Source: Acidobacteriota bacterium (lineage in GTDB: Bacteria > Acidobacteriota > Blastocatellia > Pyrinomonadales > Pyrinomonadaceae). From it: a DNA stretch of 64,000 nt. The notes under the pieces are model-generated. The model saw only the letters and a list, made by a program, of their open reading frames with translations. It searched no databases and had not been told where the DNA came from. The stretch spans positions 1,550,001 to 1,614,000 of the forward strand of contig JADKBM010000016.1 in assembly GCA_016715115.1 (NCBI GenBank), written 5' to 3'. Both the position numbers and the translations under genes were made by a program. Positions 8,225-17,108 of this stretch are shown one piece after another (the first letter of the stretch is position 1; each line of letters starts with the position of its first letter).

Positions 8225-9568
8225 ATGAACTCCGCAAGGAAGACGATGGCGCCAACCGTGCCGGCCAGCTGGATCGGCGGTCACTTTCTGCAGTTCCGTC
8301 GAAGGCCGACCGAGTTCCTGACCGAACTTGCAAACCTCGGCGATGTGACGACGTTTCGGATGGGCGGACAACGGGCGTTCTTTCTGAATCATCCGGACCT
8401 CGTCCGCGAGCTCCTGGTCGTGCACGCGTCGAAGTTCGTCAAAGGCCGCGCGCTGCAACGTGCGAAGCGTCTCCTCGGCGAGGGGCTTTTGACAGCCGAG
8501 AAGGACTTTCATCTTCGTCAGCGTCGAATGATCCAGCCGGCCTTTCATCGCCAGCGAATCGCTGAATACGCACGTTCGATGATCGAATACGGCGAGAAGA
8601 TGGCGAGTTCGTGGAACGATGGCGAAACGCGCGATGTCGATCATGAAATGATGCGTCTGACGCTTCAGATCGTCGCCAAAACACTCTTCAACGCTGATAT
8701 CGAAGACGATGCCGACGAAATCGGACGGGCGATGACGGATCTCATCAACCTGTTCAATTACTTGCTCTTACCGTTCTCGGAATTGCTCGAAAAGATCCCG
8801 CTCCCGCAGACGCGCCGATTCCGAAACGCAAAGGACACGCTCGACAAGATCATTTACGGGATCATCGATGAACGGCGAACGTCGGGTGCGGACAAAGGCG
8901 ATCTGCTGTCGATGCTGCTGCTCGCGCAGGACGAGGACGACGGCGGGCGGATGACCGACGAGCAGGTTCGCGACGAAGCGCTGACGCTTTTCCTCGCGGG
9001 CCACGAAACGACCGCGAACGCACTGACCTTCACCTGGTATTTGCTGTCGCAAAACCCTGCCGCGGAAGCGAAGCTGCACGACGAACTGGACCGCGTACTT
9101 GGCGATCGAACGCCGTCGATTGACGATTATCCGAACCTGAAATACACCGAATCGGTGCTTGCCGAAGCGATGCGGCTTTACCCTCCGGCCTGGGCGCTCG
9201 GACGGCTCGCGACGGAAGACCACGAATTCGGCGGATTTCACGTTCCGAAGGATTCGTTGATCTTGCTGTCGATGTACGTCGCCCACCGTGATCCGCGATT
9301 TTGGGATGATCCGGAGAGTTTTCGACCCGAGCGTTGGGAAAAGCTATCGATCAAGGAAGCCTCGAACAAGTTCATCTACTTCCCGTTTGGCGGCGGTACG
9401 CGCCGTTGCATCGGTGAGCAATTCGCCTGGACCGAAGGCGTTTTGCTGATTGCTTCGATCGCCCGCAAATGGCGGCTTCGTCTGGATCCGGCGCAGAAGA
9501 TCGCGCTCAATCCCCTGATGACGCTGCGCCCGAAATTCGGGATGAAAATGCGCATCGAACGGCGCTGA
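8225..9568 (+). CDS. Cytochrome P450
   Basis: 447 residues, full length for a soluble bacterial P450 haem monooxygenase. The I-helix oxygen-activation motif AGHETT is at about 258-263, the K-helix ExxR is in EAMRLYPP (314-317), the PERW motif is in FRPERW (about 366-371), and the haem-ligand loop is FPFGGGTRRCIG with Cys about 395. The sequence resembles the CYP102/CYP4-like group that acts on fatty acids or hydrocarbons, but the substrate is not deducible. No ferredoxin or reductase gene is adjacent, so redox partners must come from elsewhere. Confidence 0.95.
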   Translation: MNSARKTMAPTVPASWIGGHFLQFRRRPTEFLTELANLGDVTTFRMGGQRAFFLNHPDLVRELLVVHASKFVKGRALQRAKRLLGEGLLTAEKDFHLRQRRMIQPAFHRQRIAEYARSMIEYGEKMASSWNDGETRDVDHEMMRLTLQIVAKTLFNADIEDDADEIGRAMTDLINLFNYLLLPFSELLEKIPLPQTRRFRNAKDTLDKIIYGIIDERRTSGADKGDLLSMLLLAQDEDDGGRMTDEQVRDEALTLFLAGHETTANALTFTWYLLSQNPAAEAKLHDELDRVLGDRTPSIDDYPNLKYTESVLAEAMRLYPPAWALGRLATEDHEFGGFHVPKDSLILLSMYVAHRDPRFWDDPESFRPERWEKLSIKEASNKFIYFPFGGGTRRCIGEQFAWTEGVLLIASIARKWRLRLDPAQKIALNPLMTLRPKFGMKMRIERR

Positions 9569-9574
9569 TTTCCC

Positions 9575-9595
9575 GTTTGAAGTTTGAAGTTCAGG
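9575..9595. repeat. Three-unit heptad repeat (GTTTGAA)
   Basis: GTTTGAA, GTTTGAA, GTTCAGG lie six bases past the P450 stop, in the 41-bp junction with the convergent vapC. Too short to judge alone, but it has the period and placement of the longer arrays. Confidence 0.45.
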
Positions 9596-9609
9596 CGGCG
9601 TGTCGCCGA

Positions 9610-10038
9610 TCAAGCAATAACTTCCCAGTCAAACTTCCGAAAGTCACTGACCATTGCGAAGTCTTTCGCGTTGATTGTAAAAAGCTTGAATCCAACTCGG
9701 GCGACGCTCGTTGCGAGGAGCGTGTCATTAGTCAGACGGAGTTTTCCAACTTTTTCAAACCCGTATTTGACGCCGGCCCGATTCAGAATCCGGCCGGTCG
9801 CCGACCAATCCGATTGGCTTGGCGTGAGAATTCTTCCAACCTTTTGGAATTGATTTTCCAACTTAATCAGCGCATTCAAAGCTTTTCGATCCGATGCGCC
9901 AACAAAAAGCTCTTCCAATACGACCGAGCTGAGATAAATCGGTGAGCCGTCAGACCGCATCTGAGTCAGGAGATCTTCTTCTCCGAGGCGTAGCGCGCGA
10001 ATGTAAACCGAAGTGTCGAACACAAAGGGCTTTGCCAC
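9610..10038 (-). CDS. VapC-family PIN-domain toxin
   Basis: 142 residues with the four PIN acidic positions: Asp in FVFDTS (8), Glu in VVLEELF (42), Asp in LTNDTLLA (105) and Asp in INAKDF (126). These coordinate Mg for RNA cleavage. The GTG start shares one base with the antitoxin stop (TAGTG), which implies translational coupling. The gene looks complete and intact. Confidence 0.9.
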   Translation of the reverse strand: MAKPFVFDTSVYIRALRLGEEDLLTQMRSDGSPIYLSSVVLEELFVGASDRKALNALIKLENQFQKVGRILTPSQSDWSATGRILNRAGVKYGFEKVGKLRLTNDTLLATSVARVGFKLFTINAKDFAMVSDFRKFDWEVIA

Positions 10039-10268
10039 TATACGTCCTCCAAATTACCGAAAACGTCATCTATCAAGATTCCGGTTCTAAAAAATCGCTC
10101 GGTCGCTTCGAATGCCATTTCGTTTTTCTTGGCCTCGGAGATAATCGATTCAAGGGCTGCTTCGATGGTTTCGGTTTCGGTTTTTGCCCCGAGTATTTCT
10201 TTCGCCAAGGTCAATTTCGATTGATCGAGAATGATGTGTTTTCTTTTCTTTTCTATCGTCAAGGTCAT
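10038..10268 (-). CDS. Antitoxin of the downstream PIN toxin
   Basis: 76 residues from ATG 10268 (MTLTIEKKRKHIILDQ). The N-terminus plus KLTLAKEILGAKTETETIEAALESI has the VapB-like arrangement of a short DNA-binding segment followed by a helix, and the C-terminal segment (AFEATERFFRTGILID) would contact the toxin. The longer ATG at 10295 is rejected because it would be inside the operator repeat. Order and one-base overlap with the toxin gene support the assignment more than sequence similarity does. Confidence 0.82.
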   Translation of the reverse strand: MTLTIEKKRKHIILDQSKLTLAKEILGAKTETETIEAALESIISEAKKNEMAFEATERFFRTGILIDDVFGNLEDV

Positions 10269-10277
10269 AACTTCTCC

Positions 10278-10312
10278 ACGATGCACATAATACACGTGAT
10301 TATGTGCATCGT
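10278..10312. promoter_or_regulatory. 14-bp perfect inverted repeat, antitoxin operator
   Basis: Arms ACGATGCACATAAT (10278-10291) and ATTATGTGCATCGT (10299-10312) are separated by ACACGTG. The repeat lies 9 bp upstream of the antitoxin ATG, where a toxin-antitoxin complex usually binds. It also lies about 70 bp upstream of the divergent M14 gene and could influence it. Confidence 0.7.
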
Positions 10313-10381
10313 CAATTATTTCGGTTTTGCGTCATTTGTCATTTGCCGTAAACTGTTTGACATCAATCAACAGGAGTTCAA

Positions 10382-12697
10382 ATGATCAGTCGTTTCGTGG
10401 TTTCGCTTCGTCTCTTTGCGGTCGTCCTCGTGCTCGCCTACACCGTCGCCGCCCAAACCGTCCCGGCGCCGAAGGACGTCATCGGGTTTACGCCCGGCGA
10501 GGATCGCAAACTCGCTTCTTGGGACAGGATAATCGAGTATTTCAAGCGGCTCGACGCCGCGAGCGATCGCGTGCGGTTTGAGGAGATCGGAAAAACGACG
10601 ATGGGCGCGCCGTTCGTTTATGCGACGATCACCGATCCGAAGAACTTCGCGAACCTTGAAAAGATAAAGGAAATCAATGCCAAACTCGCGGATCCGCGGA
10701 CATTCAAATCGAATGACAAGGCCGCCGCGGATCTGATCAAGCAAGGCAAGACGATCGTTCTGATCACGTGCGGGGTCCATTCAACGGAAGTCGGATCGAC
10801 GCTTTCGTCGATGCTAATCGCCGAACGCCTGGCGCGCGCGGAAGATGCGGAAACGCGGAAGATTCTCGAAAACACCGTGATTCTGCTCGTCCCGAGTTTG
10901 AATCCGGACGGCGTCGATATCGTCAAGAAATGGTACGACAAAACGCTCGGAACCGCGTTCGAAGGGACCGATCCGCCGGAGCTTTATCACAAATACACCG
11001 GCCACGACAACAACCGCGATTGGTATGCGTTCACGCAGGTCGAAACGCAGCTGACGGTCGACAAACTTCACAACGTCTGGCATCCGCAGATCGTCCACGA
11101 CATTCATCAGCAAGGCTCGCGCGGCGCGCGGATGTTTCTGCCGCCATATCTGAAACCGGTCGAACCTAACGTTCCTCCGCAGATTATCGAAGGCTTCACC
11201 GAACTCGGCAATTTCATCGCCAACGATCTCCGCAAAAAGGGTTTTGAAGGCATCACCACCGATTCGACATACGACGCCTGGACGCCGGCGCGCGCCTATT
11301 CGCACTATCACGGCGGTGTGCGGATTCTCTCCGAGACGGCCTCGGCGCGGATCGCGACGCCGATCGACGTCAAGTTCGACGATCTGCGGGGCGATCAGGG
11401 CTTCGATGCGAAAAAGGAATCGGCGAACTTTTCCCCGGTCTGGAAAGGCGGCAAATGGGGACTTCCCGATATCACGAAATATATGACGACGGGCGCGCAT
11501 TCGCTGCTCCGCCACGCGTCGGACAATCGCGCGAAATGGCTGACAAGATTCTACTCCATCGGAAAGGGAGCGGTCAGGCCACGCAAGGATGGCGAGGTTT
11601 TTGCATATGTCTTCGATCATAAGGCAAGTCGATTTGAGGGTTTTCTCGAAAGCGCGCTTGAACGCGCCGAAGTTGAGGTGACATCCGTCGGAGAATTCAC
11701 GCTTGACGGAAAGACCTACCTCAGCGGCACTCGGGTCATACTTATGAATCAGCCGTACTCGGCCTTCGTTACGGCGATGATCGAACCGCAAAAGTACCCG
11801 GATCTGTTGGATGCAAATGGCGCCCCAATTCCACCATACGATGTAACTGCGCACAACTTGGCGCTTTTGACCGATTCGAAGCTGATCCGTGTGAACCGTC
11901 CGATCAAATTCCCGGAGCTTAGGAACGGCTTCGGCACCGGTAACGGCGACGGATTCGGCTGTAGTTATGTTGACTACCGCCAGACCTACAAATCGAGTCA
12001 GCCCGTAATGGACGAAGGTTGGACGCGCTGGGTGATTGAAAACAATCTGTCCTATCATCCGATGTGTTCGGAGTTCGTGTCGACGAACGACGCAAAGATC
12101 CGCGCCGGCAATTTCAAACGCGTGAAATCGATAGTCTTCCCCGATCAAAACCCGAACCAGATCCTGAACGGCTACGCCAAAGGCGCAATGCCGGACGAAC
12201 TGACCGGCGGGATCGGCAAGGAAGGCGTGGCGAATCTGCGCAAATTCGTCGAAGCCGGAGGAACGCTCGTCTTTCTCAACCGCGCATCGGATTTTGCGAT
12301 CGAGCAGTTCGGACTTCCGGTGCGTGACGTAACCGAAGGACTTTCCCGAAAAGATTTCTTCATTCCGGGATCGATCCTCCGGACGAAGATCGACAGGCGC
12401 CATCCGATCGCGAACGGAATGCCCGCCGAATCGATCGCCTGGTTCGAGAATTCGCCGGCGTTCGAGATAAGCGAATCGGACGACACGAACGTCGAGATAA
12501 TCGCCCGCTATCCGGAAAAGAAAGAGGACATCCTGCTTTCCGGTTGGGCGCTCGGCGCCGAAAAGATCGCCGGCAAAGCGGCGCTCGTTTCGATCAACAT
12601 CGGCAAAGGCAAGATCGTCCTCTTCGGCTTCCGCCCGCAGTATCGCGGACAATCGCTGGCGACGTTCCCGCTGTTCTTCAACGCGATCGGACAATAG
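10382..12697 (+). CDS. Secreted M14-family zinc carboxypeptidase
   Basis: 771 residues with a signal peptide (LRLFAVVLVLAYTVAAQ). The zinc motif HxxE is in CGVHSTEVGS (His 133, Glu 136); the third ligand is expected in IVHDIHQQGSRGARMF (about 239-242), and GHDNNRDWYAF is the typical M14 block between them. After the peptidase domain (about 30-400), the C-terminal half ends in a fold resembling the glutamine-amidotransferase-like/ThuA-type domain seen in other large M14 proteins (VSINIGKGKIVLFGFRPQYRGQ). An AGGAG lies 6 bases before the ATG. Likely role: periplasmic or extracellular peptide degradation. Confidence 0.9.
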   Translation: MISRFVVSLRLFAVVLVLAYTVAAQTVPAPKDVIGFTPGEDRKLASWDRIIEYFKRLDAASDRVRFEEIGKTTMGAPFVYATITDPKNFANLEKIKEINAKLADPRTFKSNDKAAADLIKQGKTIVLITCGVHSTEVGSTLSSMLIAERLARAEDAETRKILENTVILLVPSLNPDGVDIVKKWYDKTLGTAFEGTDPPELYHKYTGHDNNRDWYAFTQVETQLTVDKLHNVWHPQIVHDIHQQGSRGARMFLPPYLKPVEPNVPPQIIEGFTELGNFIANDLRKKGFEGITTDSTYDAWTPARAYSHYHGGVRILSETASARIATPIDVKFDDLRGDQGFDAKKESANFSPVWKGGKWGLPDITKYMTTGAHSLLRHASDNRAKWLTRFYSIGKGAVRPRKDGEVFAYVFDHKASRFEGFLESALERAEVEVTSVGEFTLDGKTYLSGTRVILMNQPYSAFVTAMIEPQKYPDLLDANGAPIPPYDVTAHNLALLTDSKLIRVNRPIKFPELRNGFGTGNGDGFGCSYVDYRQTYKSSQPVMDEGWTRWVIENNLSYHPMCSEFVSTNDAKIRAGNFKRVKSIVFPDQNPNQILNGYAKGAMPDELTGGIGKEGVANLRKFVEAGGTLVFLNRASDFAIEQFGLPVRDVTEGLSRKDFFIPGSILRTKIDRRHPIANGMPAESIAWFENSPAFEISESDDTNVEIIARYPEKKEDILLSGWALGAEKIAGKAALVSINIGKGKIVLFGFRPQYRGQSLATFPLFFNAIGQ

Positions 12698-12707
12698 GTT
12701 TGGCGTT

Positions 12708-12721
12708 CCGCCTTCAGGCGG
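12708..12721. other. Small GC hairpin after the M14 gene
   Basis: CCGCC-TTCA-GGCGG starts 11 bp past the stop. No T-tract follows, so it may be an mRNA-end stabiliser or read-through hairpin rather than a terminator. Confidence 0.35.
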
Positions 12722-12771
12722 GATGGCAAAATCCGGGAATCGTTATAAGATAGCCGAACGGAGGAAAACAA

Positions 12772-13341
12772 ATGGGTTTGATCACGATATTTCTTGCAAT
12801 CGGCGGTTTGGGATTCTTGTTTCTTCTGCTGTCGCTCGTCATCGGTGATCTCTTCGACGCGATCGGCTTTGATTTCGACACCAATCTCGACGGCGCGCAC
12901 GACTTCGGATTGCTCGACAGCCGCGTGATCAGCATCTTTCTGACCGCATTCGGCGGCTTCGGCGCGATCGGCGTTTCGCTGGGTTTCGCCGCCGTCGGCG
13001 CGACGTTCTTCGCTCTCATCGGCGGAGTCGTTTTCGGCGGACTTGTCTTTTATCTTGGGCGGCTCCTTTACCGTCAGCAGTCAACGAGTTCCGTCACCGA
13101 GGAAGACCTGATCGGAAGAACCGCGCAGGTCGTGGTCGGCGTCGAAGAAGGCCACATCGGCCAGATCGCTTGCCGGGTCGGCGAGGAACGCGTCGAAAAA
13201 CTCGCCCGGTCCGCCGACGGCTCAGCGATCAGTGCGGGAACGATAGTCCGCATCGACTCGATCTCCGGCGACGCCGTTATCGTCACTCCCGAACGTGATC
13301 GGAACGCCTCGCTCTTCGCGGACAATCAGCCGGCCGATTAA
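12772..13341 (+). CDS. NfeD/YuaF-like membrane protein
   Basis: 189 residues: hydrophobic segments at about 2-24, 50-72 and 75-97, then a soluble C-terminal OB-fold (EEDLIGRTAQVVVGVEEGHIGQIACRV ... GTIVRIDSISGDAVIVTPE). This is the architecture of NfeD-like proteins, which partner SPFH/flotillin proteins in membrane microdomains. A GGAGG lies 7 bases before the ATG. The flotillin gene starts 38 bp downstream, so the two are almost certainly one operon. Confidence 0.85.
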   Translation: MGLITIFLAIGGLGFLFLLLSLVIGDLFDAIGFDFDTNLDGAHDFGLLDSRVISIFLTAFGGFGAIGVSLGFAAVGATFFALIGGVVFGGLVFYLGRLLYRQQSTSSVTEEDLIGRTAQVVVGVEEGHIGQIACRVGEERVEKLARSADGSAISAGTIVRIDSISGDAVIVTPERDRNASLFADNQPAD

Positions 13342-13379
13342 CGCCGGCATTTACAAATTAGGACCAAAGAGGTAAACCA

Positions 13380-14990
13380 ATGCTTGAATCACCGATTGTT
13401 TTGATCGTCATCGTCGTCGCCGGCATCTTCATCGCGCTGCTCATCGTTCTGATGCTGCTCAGCAAGAACTACATCAAGGTCTCGCCGAATCAGGCGGCCG
13501 TCATTTCCGGACGAACGCGGCGTCTGAGCGACGGTACGACGGTTGGTTACCGGCAGGTTCGCGGCGGCGCCACGCTCGTTGTCCCGTTCCTCGAAAAGGT
13601 CGAATTTCTTGATCTCAACGTGATCACGGTTCCGCTGACGACAACGCGCGCGTACACCGGACAGGGTGTGCCGGTGTCGGTCAAGGCCGTTGCCAACGTC
13701 AAGATCAAGGGCGACGACACGTCGCTCCGGGCCGCCGCCGAGCGATTTCTCGGAATGCCGCAAGAGGAATTCCACAAACTGGTTTTTCAAACGCTTGAAG
13801 GCCACCTGCGTGCGATCCTTGGAACACTGACCGTCGAAGAGATCAATAACGACCGGCAGTCGTTCGCGCAAAAGCTGACCAGCGAGGCCGCGGTCGATCT
13901 CGAAAAAATGGGCATCGGGCTCGACGCGCTGACTATTCAGGAGATCTCCGACGAAGAGGGTTATCTCGACGCGCTCGGCAAACGCCGCACGGCCGAGGTC
14001 AAACGCGACGCCGAGATCGGCCAGGCCGAGGCCAACCGCGATTCGAAGATCAAAGCTTCGCTCGCGCTGCAAGAAGGCGAAAAGGTAAGACTCGAAACCG
14101 AAGCGCAGATCGCCCAGTCAAATCGCGAGACGGAGATCCAGAAGGCCCAGGTGCAGGCCGAGATCCAGAAAGAGCGCGCGAAGGCAAATCAGGCGGGACC
14201 GCTCGCCGACGCCAAGGCCCAGCAAGAAGTCGTCGCCGAAGAAGTTCGTATCGACCGAATCCGGACTCAGGAGCAGATCGCGGTTCAGGAGCAAGAGGTC
14301 CTGCGCAAAGAGAAAGAACTCGAAGCGACCGTTGTTAAACAAGCCGAAGCCGACCGTCGCGCTTCGGTTCTTCGAGCCCAGGGTTTGCAGGAATCCGCGA
14401 TTCTTGAGGCAGAAGGCAAGAAACAGGCGCAGATCGCCCAGGCCGAAGCCGAAGCTCAGAAACTTCAGAAGGAAGGCGCCGGGCGCGCCGCGGCGATCGA
14501 GGCCGAAGGCCGAGCGGAGGCTGAGAAGATTCGCGCGTTGGGCCTGGCCGAGGCCGAAAAACTGCAGGCTCAGGGTCTTGCCGAAGCAAAGTCGATCGAG
14601 GCGCAGGGCTTGGCAGAGGCTGTCGCGATCAAGGAGAAGGCCGCCGCGTGGCGAGAATTCAATGATGCTGCAAGGCTTCAGACAATTCTTGAGCGCCTGC
14701 CGGCAATTATCGAAGCCAGCGCTCCGGTATTCCAGGCAGTCGCCGAACCGCTCGGCAAGATCGACAAGATCGTGATGATTGACCAAGGCAATGGCGAAAA
14801 CAGCGGTATCAATCGTTTCGCGCAAACGGCACCGTCTGTGATTTTCGGCCTGCTTCAGCAATTGCAGGCGATGGGCCTCAGCATTCCCGAGGTGATGGAA
14901 CAACTCGGTATCAACAACGATGAAAAGATCGTAAAGCAGACCGATTCCCAGTCGAAACCGGCCAAAGACGATAAATCGGGCGACGCTTAG
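13380..14990 (+). CDS. floT: Flotillin-like SPFH-domain protein
   Basis: 536 residues. An N-terminal membrane segment (about 5-27) is followed by the SPFH/PHB domain (about 30-200: ISGRTRRLSDGTTVGYRQVRGGATLVVPFLEKVEFLDLNVITVPL). A long Ala/Glu-rich coiled coil (about 200-440) with repeated AEAEKLQ- and LAEAEK-type units is the flotillin signature. Flotillins scaffold ordered membrane domains. The SPFH sequence and the NfeD neighbour match the Bacillus YuaF-YuaG pair. An AGAGG lies 8 bases before the start. Confidence 0.93.
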   Translation: MLESPIVLIVIVVAGIFIALLIVLMLLSKNYIKVSPNQAAVISGRTRRLSDGTTVGYRQVRGGATLVVPFLEKVEFLDLNVITVPLTTTRAYTGQGVPVSVKAVANVKIKGDDTSLRAAAERFLGMPQEEFHKLVFQTLEGHLRAILGTLTVEEINNDRQSFAQKLTSEAAVDLEKMGIGLDALTIQEISDEEGYLDALGKRRTAEVKRDAEIGQAEANRDSKIKASLALQEGEKVRLETEAQIAQSNRETEIQKAQVQAEIQKERAKANQAGPLADAKAQQEVVAEEVRIDRIRTQEQIAVQEQEVLRKEKELEATVVKQAEADRRASVLRAQGLQESAILEAEGKKQAQIAQAEAEAQKLQKEGAGRAAAIEAEGRAEAEKIRALGLAEAEKLQAQGLAEAKSIEAQGLAEAVAIKEKAAAWREFNDAARLQTILERLPAIIEASAPVFQAVAEPLGKIDKIVMIDQGNGENSGINRFAQTAPSVIFGLLQQLQAMGLSIPEVMEQLGINNDEKIVKQTDSQSKPAKDDKSGDA

Positions 14991-15020
14991 AAACGGCAAA
15001 GAACCCGCTGAGAATTGATC

Positions 15021-15040
15021 GGACCCACAACATCGGGTCC
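15021..15040 (+). terminator. Hairpin after the flotillin gene
   Basis: GGACCC and GGGTCC arms with an 8-base loop, 31 bp past the flotillin stop. No T-tract follows, so termination is uncertain. Confidence 0.35.
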
Positions 15041-15115
15041 CACTCACCCGTATGACGCCACGGAGTTCGCTTTCTGTGTGCCTAGCCGCCGTGGTAGATT
15101 GATTGTTCGCCTGAA

Positions 15116-16384
15116 ATGAAGGAAAGCATTCAGAAAACGACGTTTCCGAACGGATTGACGATTCTTACCGATCGAATGCCGGACGTGCGCTCCGTCACGG
15201 TCGGATTTTTCTACAAGATCGGCGCCCGGCACGAACCTGCCGAACTGAGCGGAATATCGCATTTTATCGAACATGCGGTGTTCAAGGGCACCAATAAACG
15301 CAGCGCCCTGGAAATTGCAGTCGAAAGCGATCGGCTCGGAGGCAGTTTCGACGCTTTCACGATGCACGAAGAGACGGGATTCGCGATGAAGGTGGTCGAC
15401 CGCGAACTCCCGACCGCGTTCGAATTGCTTGCGGATCTTCTGACCGATCCGAGGTTTGACGAAAGAGAACTCAAACGCGAGCAGCGCGTCATCATCGAAG
15501 AGATCAAGATGACCGAAGACTCACCCGAAGAGTATCTGCACGAGATCTTCAACGAGAAACTGTTTCCCCAACACCCGCTTGGACGCTCGATCGCCGGAAC
15601 GCCGCGAACCGTCCGGTCATTCAACAGCGAAGTCACGCGCCGTTATCACAAAGAACATTTCGGTCCGGAGAACCTAGTTATCGCAGCCGCGGGAAACGTC
15701 GAGCACCGGCAGATCCGCGACCTCGCCGGGAAGTCCTTCGGTCAACAAACGGGGGAAATCGGAAATCCCAAATCCGAAATACCAAATCCGACGGCCCCGA
15801 TCGTTATCAAAAAAGAAAAGGGACTCGAACAGGCGCACCTGATCATTTCGACGCCCTACGTTTCGGCGCGCAGCGAGCATCGTTATGCGGCCGACATTCT
15901 GGCGAACGCTCTCGGCGGCGGAACTTCATCGCGATTGTGGCAAAAGATCCGCGAAGAAAAAGGACTCGCGTATTCGGTCGGCGCGAGCGCGGCGATGTAT
16001 CAGGACTGCGGAGTTTTCACGATCTTCGCAGGGGTTTCGCCGCGCCAAACGGAGAAGGTTCTCGACATCGCACTTTCGGAACTGAGATCGGTTGTCCGCG
16101 ACGGAATCACAGCCGCCGAACTCGAACTGATGAAGGCCCAAACGGTCGCCTCGATACTTCTCGGCCTCGAAGATTCAGCGAATCGCGCGGCGACGCTCGC
16201 GCGGCTCGAAATGGTCCACGGCCGCCAGATCTCAATTGAAGAAACGCTGCAAAAGATCGAAGCAGTCACCCGCGAGGAGGTTCAGGCACTCGCGGCTGAA
16301 TTCTTTCAAACTGAGAAGATCGGCTTCGGCGCTTTGGGAAATGTCAACGGATTGAAGATCAACCGCCAACGCCTCGCCATCTGA
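15116..16384 (+). CDS. M16-family zinc protease (processing-peptidase-like)
   Basis: 422 residues of the short M16B type. The inverted zinc motif HFIEH (His 49, Glu 52, His 53) and the distal ligand in IIEEIKM (Glu about 129) are all present, so it should be active. There is no signal peptide, pointing to a cytoplasmic enzyme, unlike the two exported M16 proteins at 25-28 kb. The C-terminal half (GGGTSSRLWQKIREEKGLAYSVGA) is the second M16 domain. An internal stretch GEIGNPKSEIPNPTAP (residues about 219-234) reads like translated AAATCC-type heptads inserted into the domain linker. Confidence 0.92.
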   Translation: MKESIQKTTFPNGLTILTDRMPDVRSVTVGFFYKIGARHEPAELSGISHFIEHAVFKGTNKRSALEIAVESDRLGGSFDAFTMHEETGFAMKVVDRELPTAFELLADLLTDPRFDERELKREQRVIIEEIKMTEDSPEEYLHEIFNEKLFPQHPLGRSIAGTPRTVRSFNSEVTRRYHKEHFGPENLVIAAAGNVEHRQIRDLAGKSFGQQTGEIGNPKSEIPNPTAPIVIKKEKGLEQAHLIISTPYVSARSEHRYAADILANALGGGTSSRLWQKIREEKGLAYSVGASAAMYQDCGVFTIFAGVSPRQTEKVLDIALSELRSVVRDGITAAELELMKAQTVASILLGLEDSANRAATLARLEMVHGRQISIEETLQKIEAVTREEVQALAAEFFQTEKIGFGALGNVNGLKINRQRLAI

Positions 16385-16427
16385 AACCTGCCCCACCTAA
16401 AAAACGTATCTCGCGAAAGGGGGCGAA

Positions 16428-17102
16428 ATGAATATCAAAAGACTCTTTCTTTATGTTCTGATAGCGTCCGTCGCATTGAGCGCCGTGATCGGGATCGGAG
16501 TTATGTTGTTCGGCAACTTCGGAGACTTCGAATCAAGGGTTCTGATGACAACGACGGCGATCACCGTGACGAGCATTTTGGGGCTCGCTTGCGGCGCGTA
16601 TCTCGAAACCGGACGCGGAAAATATATTCCGATCACGGGAATCGTGTTTTCAGTCGTTTCCGCAGTGATGTGGATCATTATGATCTGGGCCGGTGAAACC
16701 GAAGGGAAGTTGTTCGCCAAAGTGATGATGTCGGCGACTCTGATCGCCACGTCGTGTTCGCATCTGTCGCTGCTGTCGCTGGCGCGGCTCGACCGCCGGT
16801 TCATCTGGGCGACCTATGCCGTCCACGGCGCGATCTGGATCGTCTTGTCGATGCTCCTGATCATCATTTGGGCCGAGTATGACCCGAGCGACAACTGGAT
16901 CGCGCGGACGCTCGGGGCGCTTGCGATCGTCATCGGCGCATTGACGATCATCACGCCGGTTTTTCACAAGTTGAGCAACCAGACCGATATCGGACAGATC
17001 GATGCCGAAATAGAAAGGCTAAAAGCGCGGATTGCGGAGCTTGAGGCTCAAAAAGCGAGGTCAAACTCACAGCTCGAAGCTGAAAGCTCACAGCTCGAAT
17101 AA
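16428..17102 (+). CDS. Inner-membrane protein with C-terminal coiled coil
   Basis: 224 residues with about six hydrophobic segments (first at 8-28), then a charged helix (DIGQIDAEIERLKARIAELEAQ) that should form a short coiled coil. No family was recognised. The last dozen residues (SNSQLEAESSQLE) are encoded by five consecutive heptad units, so the natural C-terminus may have been extended or replaced by repeat DNA. It lies 43 bp downstream of the M16 gene and may be co-transcribed. Its stop is only 6 bp from the stop of the convergent queC. Confidence 0.7.
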   Translation: MNIKRLFLYVLIASVALSAVIGIGVMLFGNFGDFESRVLMTTTAITVTSILGLACGAYLETGRGKYIPITGIVFSVVSAVMWIIMIWAGETEGKLFAKVMMSATLIATSCSHLSLLSLARLDRRFIWATYAVHGAIWIVLSMLLIIIWAEYDPSDNWIARTLGALAIVIGALTIITPVFHKLSNQTDIGQIDAEIERLKARIAELEAQKARSNSQLEAESSQLE

Positions 17103-17105
17103 TTA
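17064..17105. repeat. Heptad array inside the end of a coding region
   Basis: Successive seven-base units AACTCAC, AGCTCGA, AGCTGAA, AGCTCAC, AGCTCGA lie in phase with each other and run through the stop of the 16428 gene. They encode QLEAESSQLE. Confidence 0.8.
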
Positions 17106-17108
17106 AGA

